Below, one piece after another: positions 11,182-22,929 of a DNA stretch of 41,053 nucleotides; positions within the stretch are counted from its first letter, which is position 1; each line of letters starts with the position of its first letter. The translations under genes were made by a program, and so were the position numbers. The notes under the pieces were generated by a model. That model saw only the letters and a program-made list of their open reading frames with translations. It was not told the origin of the DNA and searched no databases. Source of the stretch: Lenisia limosa (taxonomy: Eukaryota; Breviatea). The stretch covers positions 1-41,053 of the forward strand of contig LPNZ01006744.1 in NCBI GenBank assembly GCA_001655205.1. Reading direction: 5' to 3'.

Positions 11182-11696
11182 TGCAGATTAAATGGGATTC
11201 AAAACACTGCTAGAGTACAACAGAGTCAAACAAACAAAATCTAACTTTTAAATCTATCTAGCAACCTAGACTCATATCCAGTGGGGTGAGTGAGGGGAAC
11301 AAAAAGACTATTTTTTACTACTACTAGCACAATTACAGCGTGACTACAGCACTACTACAGCCTAGCAGGTTGACAAGGGTAAGTAAAATAGTTAAAAAAA
11401 ATGGAAAAAACGCAAAAAAAAAGTCCACCAAGCCGGACCGGCTGACAGGGTGGTTCTTTGGTGGTCAAGTATGGCACACTGTACTCCCGGGGAGATTTTG
11501 GGGGATCCAGAGTGGTTGGTCATACAAACAGTACAATCGTCCCCCCCTAGCTCCATTTCCATGGTGGTCACGTGGTCACCAGACAGCAAATAACAATAAT
11601 CGAAGGATAAAATGTATTAAAATCAGATAAGAAAACGCGAAACATAATTAAAACAGGAAAACAATAATATTAAAAAAAAAAGGGGGATCAGAGGTG
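11182..11696. other. Intergenic region with a GC-rich block
   Basis: It lies between the REP start and the end of the next tandem gene. Most is AT-rich, but 11430-11580 is GC-rich. That block contains the perfect palindrome AGCCGG-A-CCGGCT near 11430 and the strings GGGGGATCC and CCCCCCC. Open frames cross it on both strands, but neither shows a recognisable domain or splice pattern. It should include the REP promoter. Confidence 0.4.
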
Positions 11697-14600
11697 CTAC
11701 TTCAGATCATCTAGGTTGTCAAAGAAGTCGTCAAAGAAGTCATCTTTGCCCTTTCCGAAGCTTTTGAATGTTGGGTCTGAAGTGCCGTCAGCCGACGTGT
11801 ACGCCCCGTTAAAGAGGTCTGGTAACTGTCCGGCTGGCTGTGCGGCTTCAACACTGCATGATCAGTGCGAAGAATAGTCCAAGGAATTAGCATACATATG
11901 TATGCATGGGATGTATAGAAATGAGAAATAAACACATTGGATTGTAGTATAATCTTAATTCACCCAACCATTTAACACAGCTTTCTGCGCTCTTCCCCAG
12001 CATGAGATAAACAGGAAAGTTTTACCAAATAAAGAGACATGATTTTGACGACATCCTGTCTATGGCAAAGAAAATAGCGATCGAAAATGCTTATTTGGCT
12101 AACTCGTTGGGAGGGTTTGACGACTTCTCATCAGCAAAAAAGGAGTTCCAAAAGTTTTCACTTTTCCTCTGTTCCTTGGCAAGAGTTGTCCCTTGTCTAT
12201 CTTTCACCGAGTTCTGAAGTGTGATACAAGTCATTAATCTCTACATCATATCGCGCAGCACGATAAGTTGCTCACCTTTAAACGTATGCTGTTCAGAGCC
12301 TGGGCGTAAGGTGAAGGGTGATAGGAAGACACCGGCCTAGTCTAAAGCGTTAGGTTCCTGAACGCAATTCTTAGTCCGTACCTTGCTTGAGGTCTCATCC
12401 TCCACGTGACGTTCCATTGTCGACTTTGGGCGTGACGCCCTAATACGTGATATCGTGAAACCAAGAATACGTGATATATTGAAACCAAGACAACGTCCAA
12501 CACTTCATTGAGACAAGAAAGGAAGGAAACCTTACCCACTTTGGATGCGGGGAGACTTTCCGTCGTGGCGGCGCCGCGGCCGGATCCACTGACTCCTTGT
12601 TCTCGGGTATCGTCTCCATAGCTACGTTGGCAAAAAAGTCCTGGGGAAGGGGGAGTAAAATTGGAAAATTTATGAAACAAAAACAAGCCCAAAATCAACT
12701 CTGTTGGCTGACAACACACAATACAAAAACTAAGCACAGACAAGAAAGCAAAAAAAAAAGAGTTCAAAATTATAAAAATGTAATGATCAAATAGAAAAAG
12801 AAGGCTAACCTGCCAAAAAGGCTCTTCATTCTCAGGGCCATGCTCCACAGCAGTGATAGTCTCTGGAGAGAGGGGAGTGGGTGGTACGGTAACGACTGGT
12901 GAAGGAGACGGAAAGGAGGTCGGGGGTTCTGTTGGTTAGATCGGGCTTGGAAAAAGGAACATCAGTATGAGACGTTTAAATCGAAAATTATCACAGGGCA
13001 CAAGCTACCACTAATCAGACAACATACTTTTCTCTCTTTCAGCTTGGGGAGAAAGGAGGGGAGAGGGAATGGGAAGAGATGCTACAAGAGTAAAAACTTT
13101 TTTTAAAAAAAAACTGAAGATAATAAGATGAGGCAACATAACAAGACCTGCCACCGCCCCTTACGGCCTGAACCATACAGCTGGAGACTATGCAGTGCAG
13201 CTGCGTAGCTCTCGCGTGACAAGCTGGGAATATTGGCAGCAAGCTTGTCAAGGTCTGTGGTGGTTTGAAAGGAGTCTTCGCGGTCCAATGGCTTAATGTG
13301 GACCTGGATGGTTACCGAGTTGTTTCTTCCCTTTTCATGTGTTGCCCTTGTCCCACAGAGTCTTCAGACGCATCAGAGGCAACACGCGGTCTCGAGCGGG
13401 ACTCGCTGCTGATTGAGAGACGGCGGCCGAATGACGGACGGACCTGTTTCCGCGGCTCCGTATCGTCCGCCGACGTTGAGTTGGTTATCATGTGTCCAAC
13501 CTACAAGGGCGGGGGGGGGGGTGAAAAGGTTTAATATAAAACTCAAAAATGCGATGAAACTTTTCGCCCTCATGTCTCAGTGAGGGAAGCACCATACAAA
13601 CCTGTTTGAAAATGTCTTCGAAGAAAGGGTTGTCAGCACCGGTCATTTCTTTCTATAACAATAAAAGAAAAAATTTGGAAACTCAGAAAGCAAAAAGCAA
13701 CATGACACATAACTATGAAAGGTAATAGTCGAATATTACTGGAGCAATACCTCATTTTCAGTTGGAATAATACGCAGAGAGGCAGTGTTAGACTGAATTG
13801 CTGCTGCATAAGGGGTCCTACTTTATTATTTCCACAATTGAAAATAGTTCGAGAAGATATCGAAATTATCCTATTAGCAGACTGTGCTATTTTTGATGCG
13901 GGGCGGAACTGCTGTATTCTCAGAGCACTGACCGCCTCCGTCTCGGAGTCGGCCTGAATGGCTGCGAAGGTCTGGTTGGACTCGGCGTGGGGCTGAAGGT
14001 GCTGCGCGTACTCGCGCACTGATGCCGTAAAATGGCAAAACTATCAAATACATAGTGACATGGTCAAGGTATCAGGTCCACATCATCACGCAAAAGAGAT
14101 ACTTATTTTTGTGCACGCTGCTTTCTCACGCTCTGTGAATTCAAATCCACCAACCTATTGCAAGGGTTTTAGAAAAATGAGCAGCAAGTGACGAAAGAAG
14201 GTTCTGCATATCTGCAGGTGTGCGAGTATTCGCTCTTAAATATGAGATCAAGTTAAACCATCATATGAGATACACCGGGATGCTATTTTATAGTTGTTTC
14301 ATTCTTGCCAATGGTAAATAAAAGGTTTTAAATCGAAGATCTAATGCCATGTCATCATACATTCGCCCACCCACCTTCTAAGTCTCAGCATGTGTGTGGC
14401 AACACATTCGATAACCGACAGCGCACTCGTTTCAAGGGAGTCCGCTTCCCGCCCAAGGTTATCACTGAAATCCACTGGTCCTTGGAGGTTAGTTCTGCTG
14501 GTACAATACAGCCAAAGCATATCTAACACAATTTAAACTATTCATCGTGATCACCATTGTCAAAGTTGATGAGACCATATGATTAAAGCCTACCGATACC

Positions 14601-15768
14601 CGCTTTGCACCTTGCCTCAACCGCTGACGACATTTTGGAAAGAGATGAACAGGCAAGTGAGATAGCTGGGTTGTCAATGTCTGAACAGGAGCCACAAAAA
14701 ATATCTCCATTTACCATTCATGGTTGCAATGTGGGAAGGGGCGGGGGAATTGTCGACTTGAGCGGCATCACCAAGAGCATGAAGGGCACTGACAAGCTGG
14801 AGAGAATGTTATGGCTTGCTTAAGTGAAAAATGTTCACAAAAGTACAATCATGGTATTATCCACTGAAATACATATTGTAGACAAATAAAAATATTTTTA
14901 TCAATTTAAAAGTGAACAAAAACATCCTCCTGGGCAATATCTCTGAACCAATCACACGATACACCTCCAACAGGTGTACTGACAGCTTCAATGGAGAACC
15001 TGTCAAGTAGCCTTTCAAGCTGTGTGGATCTCGAGCTCAAGGCCGAAAGCTGACTATAGAGCGAGCTAATCGCGTTATAAGTGCAGTAAAAGCGGAAGTT
15101 AGTGGGCTGTTCAGAGGCCCTTTGAACAATCGTCAACCATGAGTGACACGTGTAGCAAAAATCTGGCTTATCAATATCCGCCAAAATTGGGAACAACTGC
15201 TTACCTTGTATCTTTCACAGATGGTGAAGACGCAGTTGCGGCTTTGCACTGAAAAATGGCCTCGCCAGCACTCACAATGCCCTCACAGTGTGCATAGACC
15301 TTGAAGGTGATTTCGTCATAAGCCAACGTTGCATTGGATTATCCCTGCTTACCTGGCTCAAAACAGCCTGTGATGGGTGAAGAATTGCCACCGTCTGTCT
15401 GGCAATGGAGGCAAACTCTCCTGCATTCAGCCCGACTGAGTGGCATCGATCCTCTGTACATATTATGGTGTACCTCAGAAATGGAAACCTGGGCTAAGTC
15501 TGAATTATATGTAAATATATACACTCTGCCAACTTAATTCATGCTTGGGGGCATCAGAAGTTTTTTGAAGTATCAAATCGCAAATGTGAGAAAGACCGCC
15601 GGCCTGTAAAGTTGTTATATTACCTTAATATTCCTCAAAAAGAAAAGATGGGAGTTTAATATAGCTTACACTCTCTCCAAAGTTAGAATAAGCATCGCAG
15701 AACCGGAGTTTTTGCAACTTAGGTTCTTTAAATAGATCAACAAATAAGGGGTGAACTGTTTTCCCCAT
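11697..15768 (-). CDS. Long helical protein with endocytic-adaptor-like tail (NPF, DFF motifs)
   Basis: I join about 22 exons in consistent phase into roughly 700 residues. The start at 15768 gives MGKTVHPLFVDLFKEPKLQK. The first 400 residues look alpha-helical (GEFASIARQTVAILHPSQAV, LYSQLSALSSRSTQLERLLD, LVSALHALGDAAQVDN, MQNLLSSLAAHFSKTLA, MREYAQHLQPHAES). The rest is low-complexity with short motifs typical of clathrin and AP-2 partners: TGADNPFFEDIF (an NPF), FWQDFFANVA, FWNSFFADEK, PDLF and the C-terminal KDDFFDDFFDNLDDLK. BAR, F-BAR or ANTH-like membrane binding would fit the architecture, but I could not match a family. The 3' half is secure. Joining the 5' part (14906-15768) relies on a phase-0 splice from about 14926 to 14816, and it could be a separate gene. 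Confidence 0.6.
11930..11993 (-). repeat. Interspersed repeat family A, copy 3, in an intron of the adaptor-like gene
   Basis: On the gene strand it reads GCGCAGAAAGCTGTGTT, then AAATGGTTGGGTGAATTA and CAATCCAAT. It matches copy 2 apart from an internal deletion of about 17 nt. It lies in the 250-nt intron 11854-12103. Confidence 0.65.
12445..12491. repeat. Short tandem duplication in an intron
   Basis: Two near-identical 24-nt units share ACGTGATAT and TGAAACCAAGA, head to tail, inside an intron of the adaptor-like gene. Confidence 0.7.
14133..14154 (-). other. 22-nt intron in the adaptor-like gene
   Basis: On the gene strand it starts GTTGGTGGATT and ends GAATTCACAG. Unspliced, the frame meets TGA after ...ALAIGWWI. 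Spliced, it continues as SKTLAI-EREKAACTKI. Confidence 0.6.
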
Positions 15769-15956
15769 TGTATTCCATTAAAATTGCCAATGAGACCTGA
15801 TTACAGAAAACAGTTGTCAAGGATTAGTTTTGATTACTTATACTCACAACGTCACTCACAACTATTTGAATTTCAGGAATTTTTTTCTTGCAAAACCCTT
15901 TCAGCCTCTAATTTTGTCCAAATACCCGTTTTATTTATCTAATAATGATTAATACT
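15769..15956. promoter_or_regulatory. Divergent promoter region, adaptor-like gene / acyl-CoA synthetase
   Basis: These 188 bp lie between two divergent start codons and must serve both genes. The sequence is AT-rich; I see no named element. Confidence 0.45.
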
Positions 15957-18900
15957 ATGTCTGATGTTTATATAACTGAGCCTGATCAGGTTCTAGTTCC
16001 CAAGGTTTGCTTTTTTTCGCTATTTTCACCCCTACCTCCAAGTTCTATTACAATTTCTGACGTATTCAGGTGAATGCTAGTGATCCTGAGGAATGGGCAC
16101 CCAAGACAATCATGGAAGTCTTTGAAGACTCCTGTGCCGTTCGCGGTAATAAGGTTAGCTTTGCGGGTGGCTTTTTAGAATGCTTAGATGATCATTTGTA
16201 ACCTTTTCTCAGCCTGCTCTTTGGAGAAAGACTAATGGCGAGGCTTACTCTCCAATCACCTGGAGCGAATACAGAACTGATGTAAGAAAAAAAGGATTAC
16301 AACTTTCTCTTTTTTTTACAGGAAAGTATTTTGTTCATAATCATGCTTTTTGGGGAGAATTGTGAGTATAAGAGATTTTGACAAAGGCATTTTGGACTTC
16401 CGACGATGACACCGCAGGTCTTGCGTGCTGCTCGTGCAAGCTTGAAACTCGGCCTTCCTAAACACCATGGAGTTGCTATCCTTGGATTCAATTGTTATGA
16501 GTGGTTCGTTGCCAAATTTGGCGCAATTTTCGCAGGAGGAATTGATGCAGGTGTCTACCCAACTAATGGTTTGCCCCTTTTGCGTTTTTTTTTATCTACT
16601 ATGTGTTGCGTGTTGTTGTATCTCGCTCTTCCGGTTGCTTCCGATAACTTCTTTTTTAGGCCCTGATGCCATTGCTCATCTCGTCAACAACTGTGAAGCT
16701 CACATCGCCTTCGCTGAAAGTCCTTCAGCCCTTGCCAAGTTCTATTCCATTCGTGATCGCGTTCCTTCCATGAAGGTATTCCATGTTCTTCAAATCATTT
16801 CTCTCCATTTTCTTCTTCTTACAATCCCTTATAATCAACCACCCAATTAGGTTCTTGTCCTGTGGGGTGATGAAGAAGTTCCCGAAAGTCTCCCTTCCAC
16901 TGAAGAACTGAAGATCATACACTGGACTGAGTTCCTGAAGGTTTGAAATCCACTGCAATTTGCTTGTGTCTCAACGTGAGTTTCTCTTACGAATTAGCTT
17001 GGAGACGACACCGAGTTGGAGCCCCTTCTCCAGGACCGCATTTCCTCTCAGGTTCGTTTCTTTTGGTCAATTGTGAATTTTTTTTCCCCCTAGTATTCTT
17101 TATCGAAATTTCCTTCGTTTTTCTCCCCAGGTAAGGTGCTGCAGAATCGACTGACCTGGCCTTTTTTTTTTGTTGTTTTCAACCTTCGTGTGTTGCTAGC
17201 CAAACAGATTTTGNNNNNNNNNNNNNNNNNNNNNNNNNNNNNNNNNNNNNNNNNNNNNNNNNNNNNNNNNNNNNNNNNNNNNNNNNNNNNNNNNNNNNNN
17301 NNNNNNNNNNNNNNNNNNAACAACTGGAGCCGCTAAGGTTTGCCGTTTGCATGTTTTGTTTTGAAAAGGGCCAGTTCTATTCCTTAGCAATGCTTACCAT
17401 CTAGGGTGTGATGCTTACTCATGATTGCGTGATGTGGTGTGCAATCAGTGCCGGCCGCTGGATTGATATTGACGAGAACTGCCGTGCGGTGTCCTTCCTT
17501 CCCCTTGCTCACGTTGCCGCTCAGATTATTGACCAGTATGCCGCTCTCCGTTTCGGTATGTAGGGAGTTGGAAAACAGTCTCATGCTGTTCCAATTGAAT
17601 ATGCTTTGATGATTAAGGTTTCCAAATCTACTTCGCCCAGCCTGACGCTCTGAAGGGCTCTCTTGGTGACACCCTTCGCGAGGTGCGGGGGGTAACTGTC
17701 ACATGGTTAACGTTTTTTCTGAGCTTTTTAATCTGACACCCTGTAGGTCCGCCCCACACATTTCATTTCCATTCCCCGTGTCTGGGAGAAGATGATGGAG
17801 AAAATGAAGGAAATTGGAGCCAAGACTACTGGCGCTAAAAAGAGCATTGGTGAGTTCTTTTCTTTCTGCTTATGCTTTCGTTTTGGCTTTGACCTCTCTG
17901 TTACGGCACACTCTTTCACACCGCAGCTACCTGGGCCAAGTCCATTGGTCTGGAGTCCAACAGAAACCTCCAAGAGGGCAAGAGCAGACCTTGGGGCTAC
18001 ACCCTGGCTAACACCTTGGTGTTCAAGAAGGTTTGTGGGCTTTTTTTTTTTTTGCATCTCCTCGAATAAACCATGCGGTATCCACTCTTGATATCCAAAT
18101 TTTTTCAGGCTAAACATGCGCTCGGTCTGGACCAATGCCGCTGGTTCTGCAGTGCTGCCGCACCCATTTCAATGGAAACCCTCGAGTACTTCCTCTCCCT
18201 CGACATTCCCATTTGCCAGGTTCTTGGTTAGCCGGGTGTGAGGTGTGTGTTAGAACAAAGCAAGTCACATATTTAAGTAACCACCCAGGACTCTCTGAAA
18301 CATCCGGCCCAGCCACCATTGCCATTCCCCGTCTTCTTATCACTGGAAACGTCGGTAACGTCTTCCCTGGCACGGAATGCCGCATTGTCAACCCTGATGC
18401 CACTGGCGAGGGTGAAATTTGCTTCCGCGGCCGTCATCGCTTCGCTGGCTACCTCCATAACCCTGAAGGTGAGTCATCGCTAACAGTTCTAATGTTTGCA
18501 TTGCGGTTTCTCAATTTCTTTAGAGACAGTGAAGTCGATTGACACAGAGGGCTGGCTCCACACCGGCGATCTTGGCAAGATGGACGATCTTGCTTTCCTT
18601 TCAGTTACTGGTAGACTCAAGGTGTGTATCGGGATACTGGCTTTGAGACCTTATTTTGACACCCTAGGAGCTGATCATCACCGCTGGTGGTGAGAATGTG
18701 GCCCCTATTCTTATAGGTTCGTGGTGGACACATCTCGCTTTATCTTGGTTTACGTCGTGATCCGATAACTCACTGTACAGAGGACCATATCAAGGCTGGC
18801 TGCCCGCTCCTCAGTAATGTTATCGCCATCGGTGACCGTCAGAAGTACCTTACTTGCCTTCTTTCCTTAAAGACCGAAGTGAATCTCGAGACTATGATTC

Positions 18901-19402
18901 CCTCTGACACGCTTGCACACAATATCAAGACCCATCTCAAGTTGGCGAGTGTGATTATCTTTTGAGTCTTGTCACCATCATAATCTCTGACCTTTTCAGG
19001 AACATCGGCAGCTCAGCCACCACGATTGAGGAGGCTAAGACGTGCCCCAAGGTCGTTGAAAATATTGAGGTTTGTCAACAATCCCTTCACATTAAGTTTT
19101 AAGAAATCAAGTTACATTTATGTTAATTCTCAGAATTTAATGATTGGATGTAAATGACCTGTGTCTAGGCCGCCATCACACGTGCCAACGAACTGGCCAC
19201 TTCCAGAGCCCAGAAGGTCCAGAAGTTCCGTGTCCTCCCTGTTGACCTTTCTATTCCTGGTTTGTGAAAGTTCAGTCAATGCTGTATTCTGCTGCCTTCA
19301 AGTCTCACATAGCCAGGAGGGGACCTCACCCCCACCATGAAGATCAAGCGCAAGATTGTCCACCAGAAATACGCTGAATTGATCAACGAGATGTACGAAT
19401 AA
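15957..19402 (+). CDS. Long-chain acyl-CoA synthetase, bubblegum (ACSBG) type
   Basis: It activates fatty acids to acyl-CoA through an acyl-adenylate. The start reads MSDVYITEPDQVLVPK. ANL-superfamily landmarks follow in order: PITWSEYRTDVLRAARASLK, GVAILGFNCYEWFVAKFGAI and GGIDAGVYPTN. The P-loop lies partly in the gap at 17214-17318, after which it continues TTGAAKGVMLTHD. Then come SFLPLAHVAAQIID, THFISIPRVWEKM, CSAAAPISMETLEYF, VLGLSETSGPATIA, GEICFRGRHRFAGYLHNPE, GWLHTGDLGKMDD, TGRLKELIITAGGENVAP and the C-terminal lysine motif LTPTMKIKRK, ending at TAA 19400-19402. The SETSGPAT and AGGENVAP forms point to the ACSBG branch. No targeting signal is visible, so it is probably cytosolic or membrane-associated. 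Introns are about 40-110 nt. Confidence 0.93.
17214..17318. other. Assembly gap (105 N)
   Basis: It falls in the acyl-CoA synthetase gene and hides part of the ATP-binding P-loop exon. The flanks are not homopolymeric. Confidence 0.95.
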
Positions 19403-19696
19403 CTCTCAATCTGTCTTTATTATTGCATACTCTTCCTCTCCTTCTCTTTAATGTTATTGTATTTACAGTGTGTCAACCGTCCTATGTGTTGTTTTGATAA
19501 ATGGTTTCATCTCGATTTCATGCAAATGAGAATTATGTAAATTGGATAAGCCAGATGAAATAGAAGCATTCAGAAATGCATTTAGAATAGAAAAGAAACA
19601 AGAAAAGAAACATGAAACCAGCAACTAAAATCACAACCTATTACACAATGAACTAAAAACACAAAAACACAAAAACACACCATAAAAACCACACTG
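19403..19696. other. Convergent 3' region, acyl-CoA synthetase / cyclin
   Basis: This is the space between two converging stop codons, AT-rich on both sides, with an A-rich tract of repeated ACACAAAA near 19656-19680. No gene is seen. Confidence 0.5.
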
Positions 19697-22574
19697 CTAT
19701 GAGCCAGATATGGCAACCTGCTCCTCACGCGGTCGGCTCCGTTCCAGACTTCTCGGCTTCTTGACATCACGCGGCTTAAAACCTCGAGGCGCCACCGGGG
19801 TGGACTTTGACAGGCTCGGCGTCGGCAGCGCGGATAGTGTTGCCTTCTTCGGCAGCTCATCCTAAAACATAAAATGCTACTGGCATGGGGCAAGTGAGTT
19901 TGGAATCACAATCATGCGCACCTTAACTACGCGACGAGAAGATGAGAGCGGCTGGGGAGGTACAGTATCGTGGGGACGCTGAGGGGTTAGTGGAGGAGCG
20001 ATAAACAAGAGACCGAAAGAGTCTCAAAAGATCCGTCAGAACAAACCTTTCTGGGGATAGGGGTTTGGTAGGGGCTGGAGCGACTAGGGGGAAGAGGGGT
20101 TTTGGGGGAAGGTGTGACCATGTTTGGTCGTGAACGGGGTGGCATAGGAGTTCTAAAAGGTGAGCTTTGTCAAGAACAAAAAAGAGATAGCTTTGGAATC
20201 CCACTCACGAGCCAGGGGCAAGAGGAAGTTTCATGGGGGTGGACTTGGGGAGGGGAGTGACGGCGCTCTCTGGGGAGCCATGCATCGGAGGTGACGACTT
20301 TTTGGGTGTTGCAAACTGTGCGTTAGCTGCTCGCCTTGCCATGTACTCCTGTGAGGTCAAGAATCGTTGTCCGAGTCGGGCTTTATTTTTCTTTTTTTAA
20401 AAAAAGCACTACACAAGATGAATGATACATACCTCTTTAGTGATAGGCTTCTTCGGGGTTTCTTGTTCAACCTCCTTCTGCTTACTAAGGTGGTGAGAAG
20501 AAGGCAATGAGATGAGAGAGCTGTGAAGCCGATAAACACAAGCAAAGAATTTGCTCCCACCGACCTGGCAGGTCTTGGAGCGAGGGGTGGTGAAGGCCGA
20601 CGCTCGGGCATTGGTCCAGTGGGCTTCTTGATGGACACAGGCTACATTGTTAGAAACTTCGGGCGTGCGGGGGGGGGGGGGNNNNNNNNNNNNNNNNNNN
20701 NNNNNNNNNNNNNNNNNNNNNNNNNNNNNNNNNNNNNNNNNNNNNNNNNNNNNTCCGTTGGCTGAACACACAAGGGTTCATAACAACAAACAAACAAAGC
20801 CCAGCCAGTCGCTTCTGCAGCACCGCATCCCATCCTCCGTGGCTCACCATAAGGGTTTTTTGCTGTGTAGGGGTCTGAGCTTTGCGCTTAGCAACGTTGG
20901 ACTCCTTGAGCTTCCTCATGACGGCCTCACGCTTGCCGGCAAGGCTGTTCTTACGCGAGATTCGGTGGAATAACTCTGGGAAGGGGTGAAACAAAGAGGA
21001 ATGCGGAGCAGCAGCGACTTTGGTACCTACTTTTGAGATCATGACCAGGAGTCACCTCGTTGCGCATGATGACTTCGAAGTATCTCGGAAGAGTGATCTG
21101 CAGGGTAAGAGGAAGTACTGGTGGACAAAGCCAAGAAAAGTCCACATTATGAACTCAAAAGACGAAAGAAAGAAGAGGATTACTCATACCTGAACTGTGG
21201 TGGACTCATCCTTGTTGATGACGTGTGAAGCGAACTTGATGACTGCGACGGCCAGTTCACGACCGGTATAGACAAGAGAGTTGGGCGAGAAGGCTCTGTG
21301 GAGGTCAGCCATATGATTCAAGATGGTGGCAGCAAGTGGGGAGATAGCATACGATGCGTTAGCGAAGTCCCAGCTTTTCTTCCTGAGTTGCTTGAAAATC
21401 TCACTATCGTGCTTGAAATGTTCTGAAGGAGTCAACATTCGTGTTTTTTTTTGTTGAACGAGTTCTTGTGAGTTACTTGAGATCCGCTTACCAGCCAGTG
21501 CGGGGAACAGCTCGAGAAGATGTACGTGGGGGGTGAAATCAGTGAAGTCAAGATTAAAGTCTTGTAATGTAAGAGAGGGGTTGAAGATCAACACAGCCTT
21601 TCAAAAACGAAGAATAGTGTGTACCTAGTCTTTTGAGAATGTCAAGTTCAGCCGAGATCACACGGTTCTTGAAGGATTCATATTCCTTCGACTCCATCCA
21701 GGTATTTTGGTAATCCTGAAGATAAGACCGATCCTTGGTGAGAAGGATCAAACCTGTCGTTCTTTCGCCGTAGTCCATGACTCTGAGAGTTTGGGACTGA
21801 ACCATAGATGTGCTCGCCAAAGAACATGTTGGATTGATCGAGGGGTATCATTAACCTTGCCACTGAGGAAGACACAAGCTACGGCAACGAACTAGGAGCG
21901 TTATACCGTTCAGGAGGGCGGAGTTGATGAGAGAGTGCATGAAATGCGGTGCCAATTCATATTTTGCGCTGATCGAGAGAAGTTTTAACAACTAGTTTTG
22001 ACTAATACGACGAGTAAGGATAGGTATGAATCCCTAATTGCGTATGAACGTCTCAAAGCCGGATAATATTCAGTACAGTTTAATTTTTGACGACAAGAGT
22101 CGTTAATAGGACCAACCTTTGAATTCCTGACATAGGGAACAAGGCTCTTATCTTTAGGATAGTCGCCCTTGTGCTCAAGCAATTCAAATTGGAAATACCG
22201 GTGAAATAGCAACATAGCATTCACAATCACCGTCGTTTGACTGGAAAAACAGTCAGATAGTTTCATTCAAAGAACGAAAAAGTGACTTATTTTGGTTGAA
22301 ATAGGGTTAAACCACTCCCTATTTACAATTCAAGCTTCAGCGAAAGGTCTTTGATCATTTCGCAGCGGTTGAACACCTTCTCAAAAAAGTCGTCTTCGGA
22401 CATGCCAGCAAGCTGAGAACGAATAAAACAGGGTTTGTAAAAGCATATTCAGGTTTAAAAAACAAAACCGAATGAACATATTGCTTTAACCCCAATTCTC
22501 ACCAAGGCAGGATTCTTGGCCAAGTCCTCCTCTCGAAAGAGGGGGAAATGATTCCCGTCGTAATCCTCAAACAT
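19697..22574 (-). CDS. Transcription-type cyclin (C/K/T/L-like) with proline-rich tail
   Basis: Such cyclins activate CDKs acting on RNA polymerase II (CDK7/8/9/12 types). Exon 1 gives MFEDYDGNHFPLFREEDLAK, and exon 2 GMSEDDFFEKVFNRCEMIKD. The first cyclin fold follows: LEFQTTVIVNAMLLFHRYFQ, then FVAVACVFLSGKVNDTPRSI and QHVLWRAH. The second fold holds EYESFKNRVISAELDILKRL, DFNLDFTDFTPHVHLLELFP, KSWDFANASYAISPLAATIL and YTGRELAVAVIKFASHVI. A basic stretch (KREAVMRKLKESNVAKRKAQ) leads to a Pro/Ser-rich tail (MPERRPSPPLAPRPA; TPLPKSTPMKLPLAP) ending VAISGS. FLSGKV plus hydrophobic HRYF resembles cyclin K/T/L/C rather than mitotic cyclins. I see no destruction box. The tail is broken by the gap at 20682-20753. 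Confidence 0.88.
20682..20753. other. Assembly gap (72 N) abutting poly-G
   Basis: It lies in an intron of the cyclin gene. The left flank is a run of 13 G (20669-20681), which is C on the gene strand. Confidence 0.95.
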
Positions 22575-22929
22575 GAGAAGAAGTAGAAAAAAAGTTATTC
22601 CATAATGCCTCCCCTTTCTCCAACTAGTGTCAATATACTAACAAAGGAAGGATAAGAGGAAAGAACTTGTCAAAAATAAATTATTAGTTTAAATAGTCTC
22701 TGTTTGGACCAGTATTTATATGTTTTGTTGGCATGCGCCCAAATAATTCTATTTCTGACTTTCTGACTGCTTAGGACTCGTTCAGGATCAGGATTCCCAA
22801 GATTTCCTTGGGATCCCAATTTCTCCCTTTCCTACATTGAACACGATATGAAAAAGCGTACTTGCCTCGGAAATTTCAAAGGAATAAATAAATAACTAGC
22901 TAATATACATTCGGCTTGTTGAAACCGAG
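22575..22929. other. Intergenic region upstream of the cyclin gene
   Basis: It must hold the cyclin promoter and the 3' end of the iron-sulfur flavoprotein. It contains the hairpin CCCAAG-ATTTC-CTTGGG near 22797-22813. There is no convincing open frame. Confidence 0.45.

Noticed and set aside
14344-14823. Plus-strand gene with HVCGNTFDNRQRTRFKG and a long downstream frame
   Set aside because: The minus-strand exons here join in phase to both sides (LSKMSSAVEARCKADMLWLY). The plus-strand exons could not be phased with each other.
14906-15768. Separate PCI-domain protein such as eIF3m
   Set aside because: The helices superficially resemble PCI proteins, but no winged-helix part follows and a phase-0 splice continues into the next helical exons. 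I kept it in the adaptor-like gene, with reservation.
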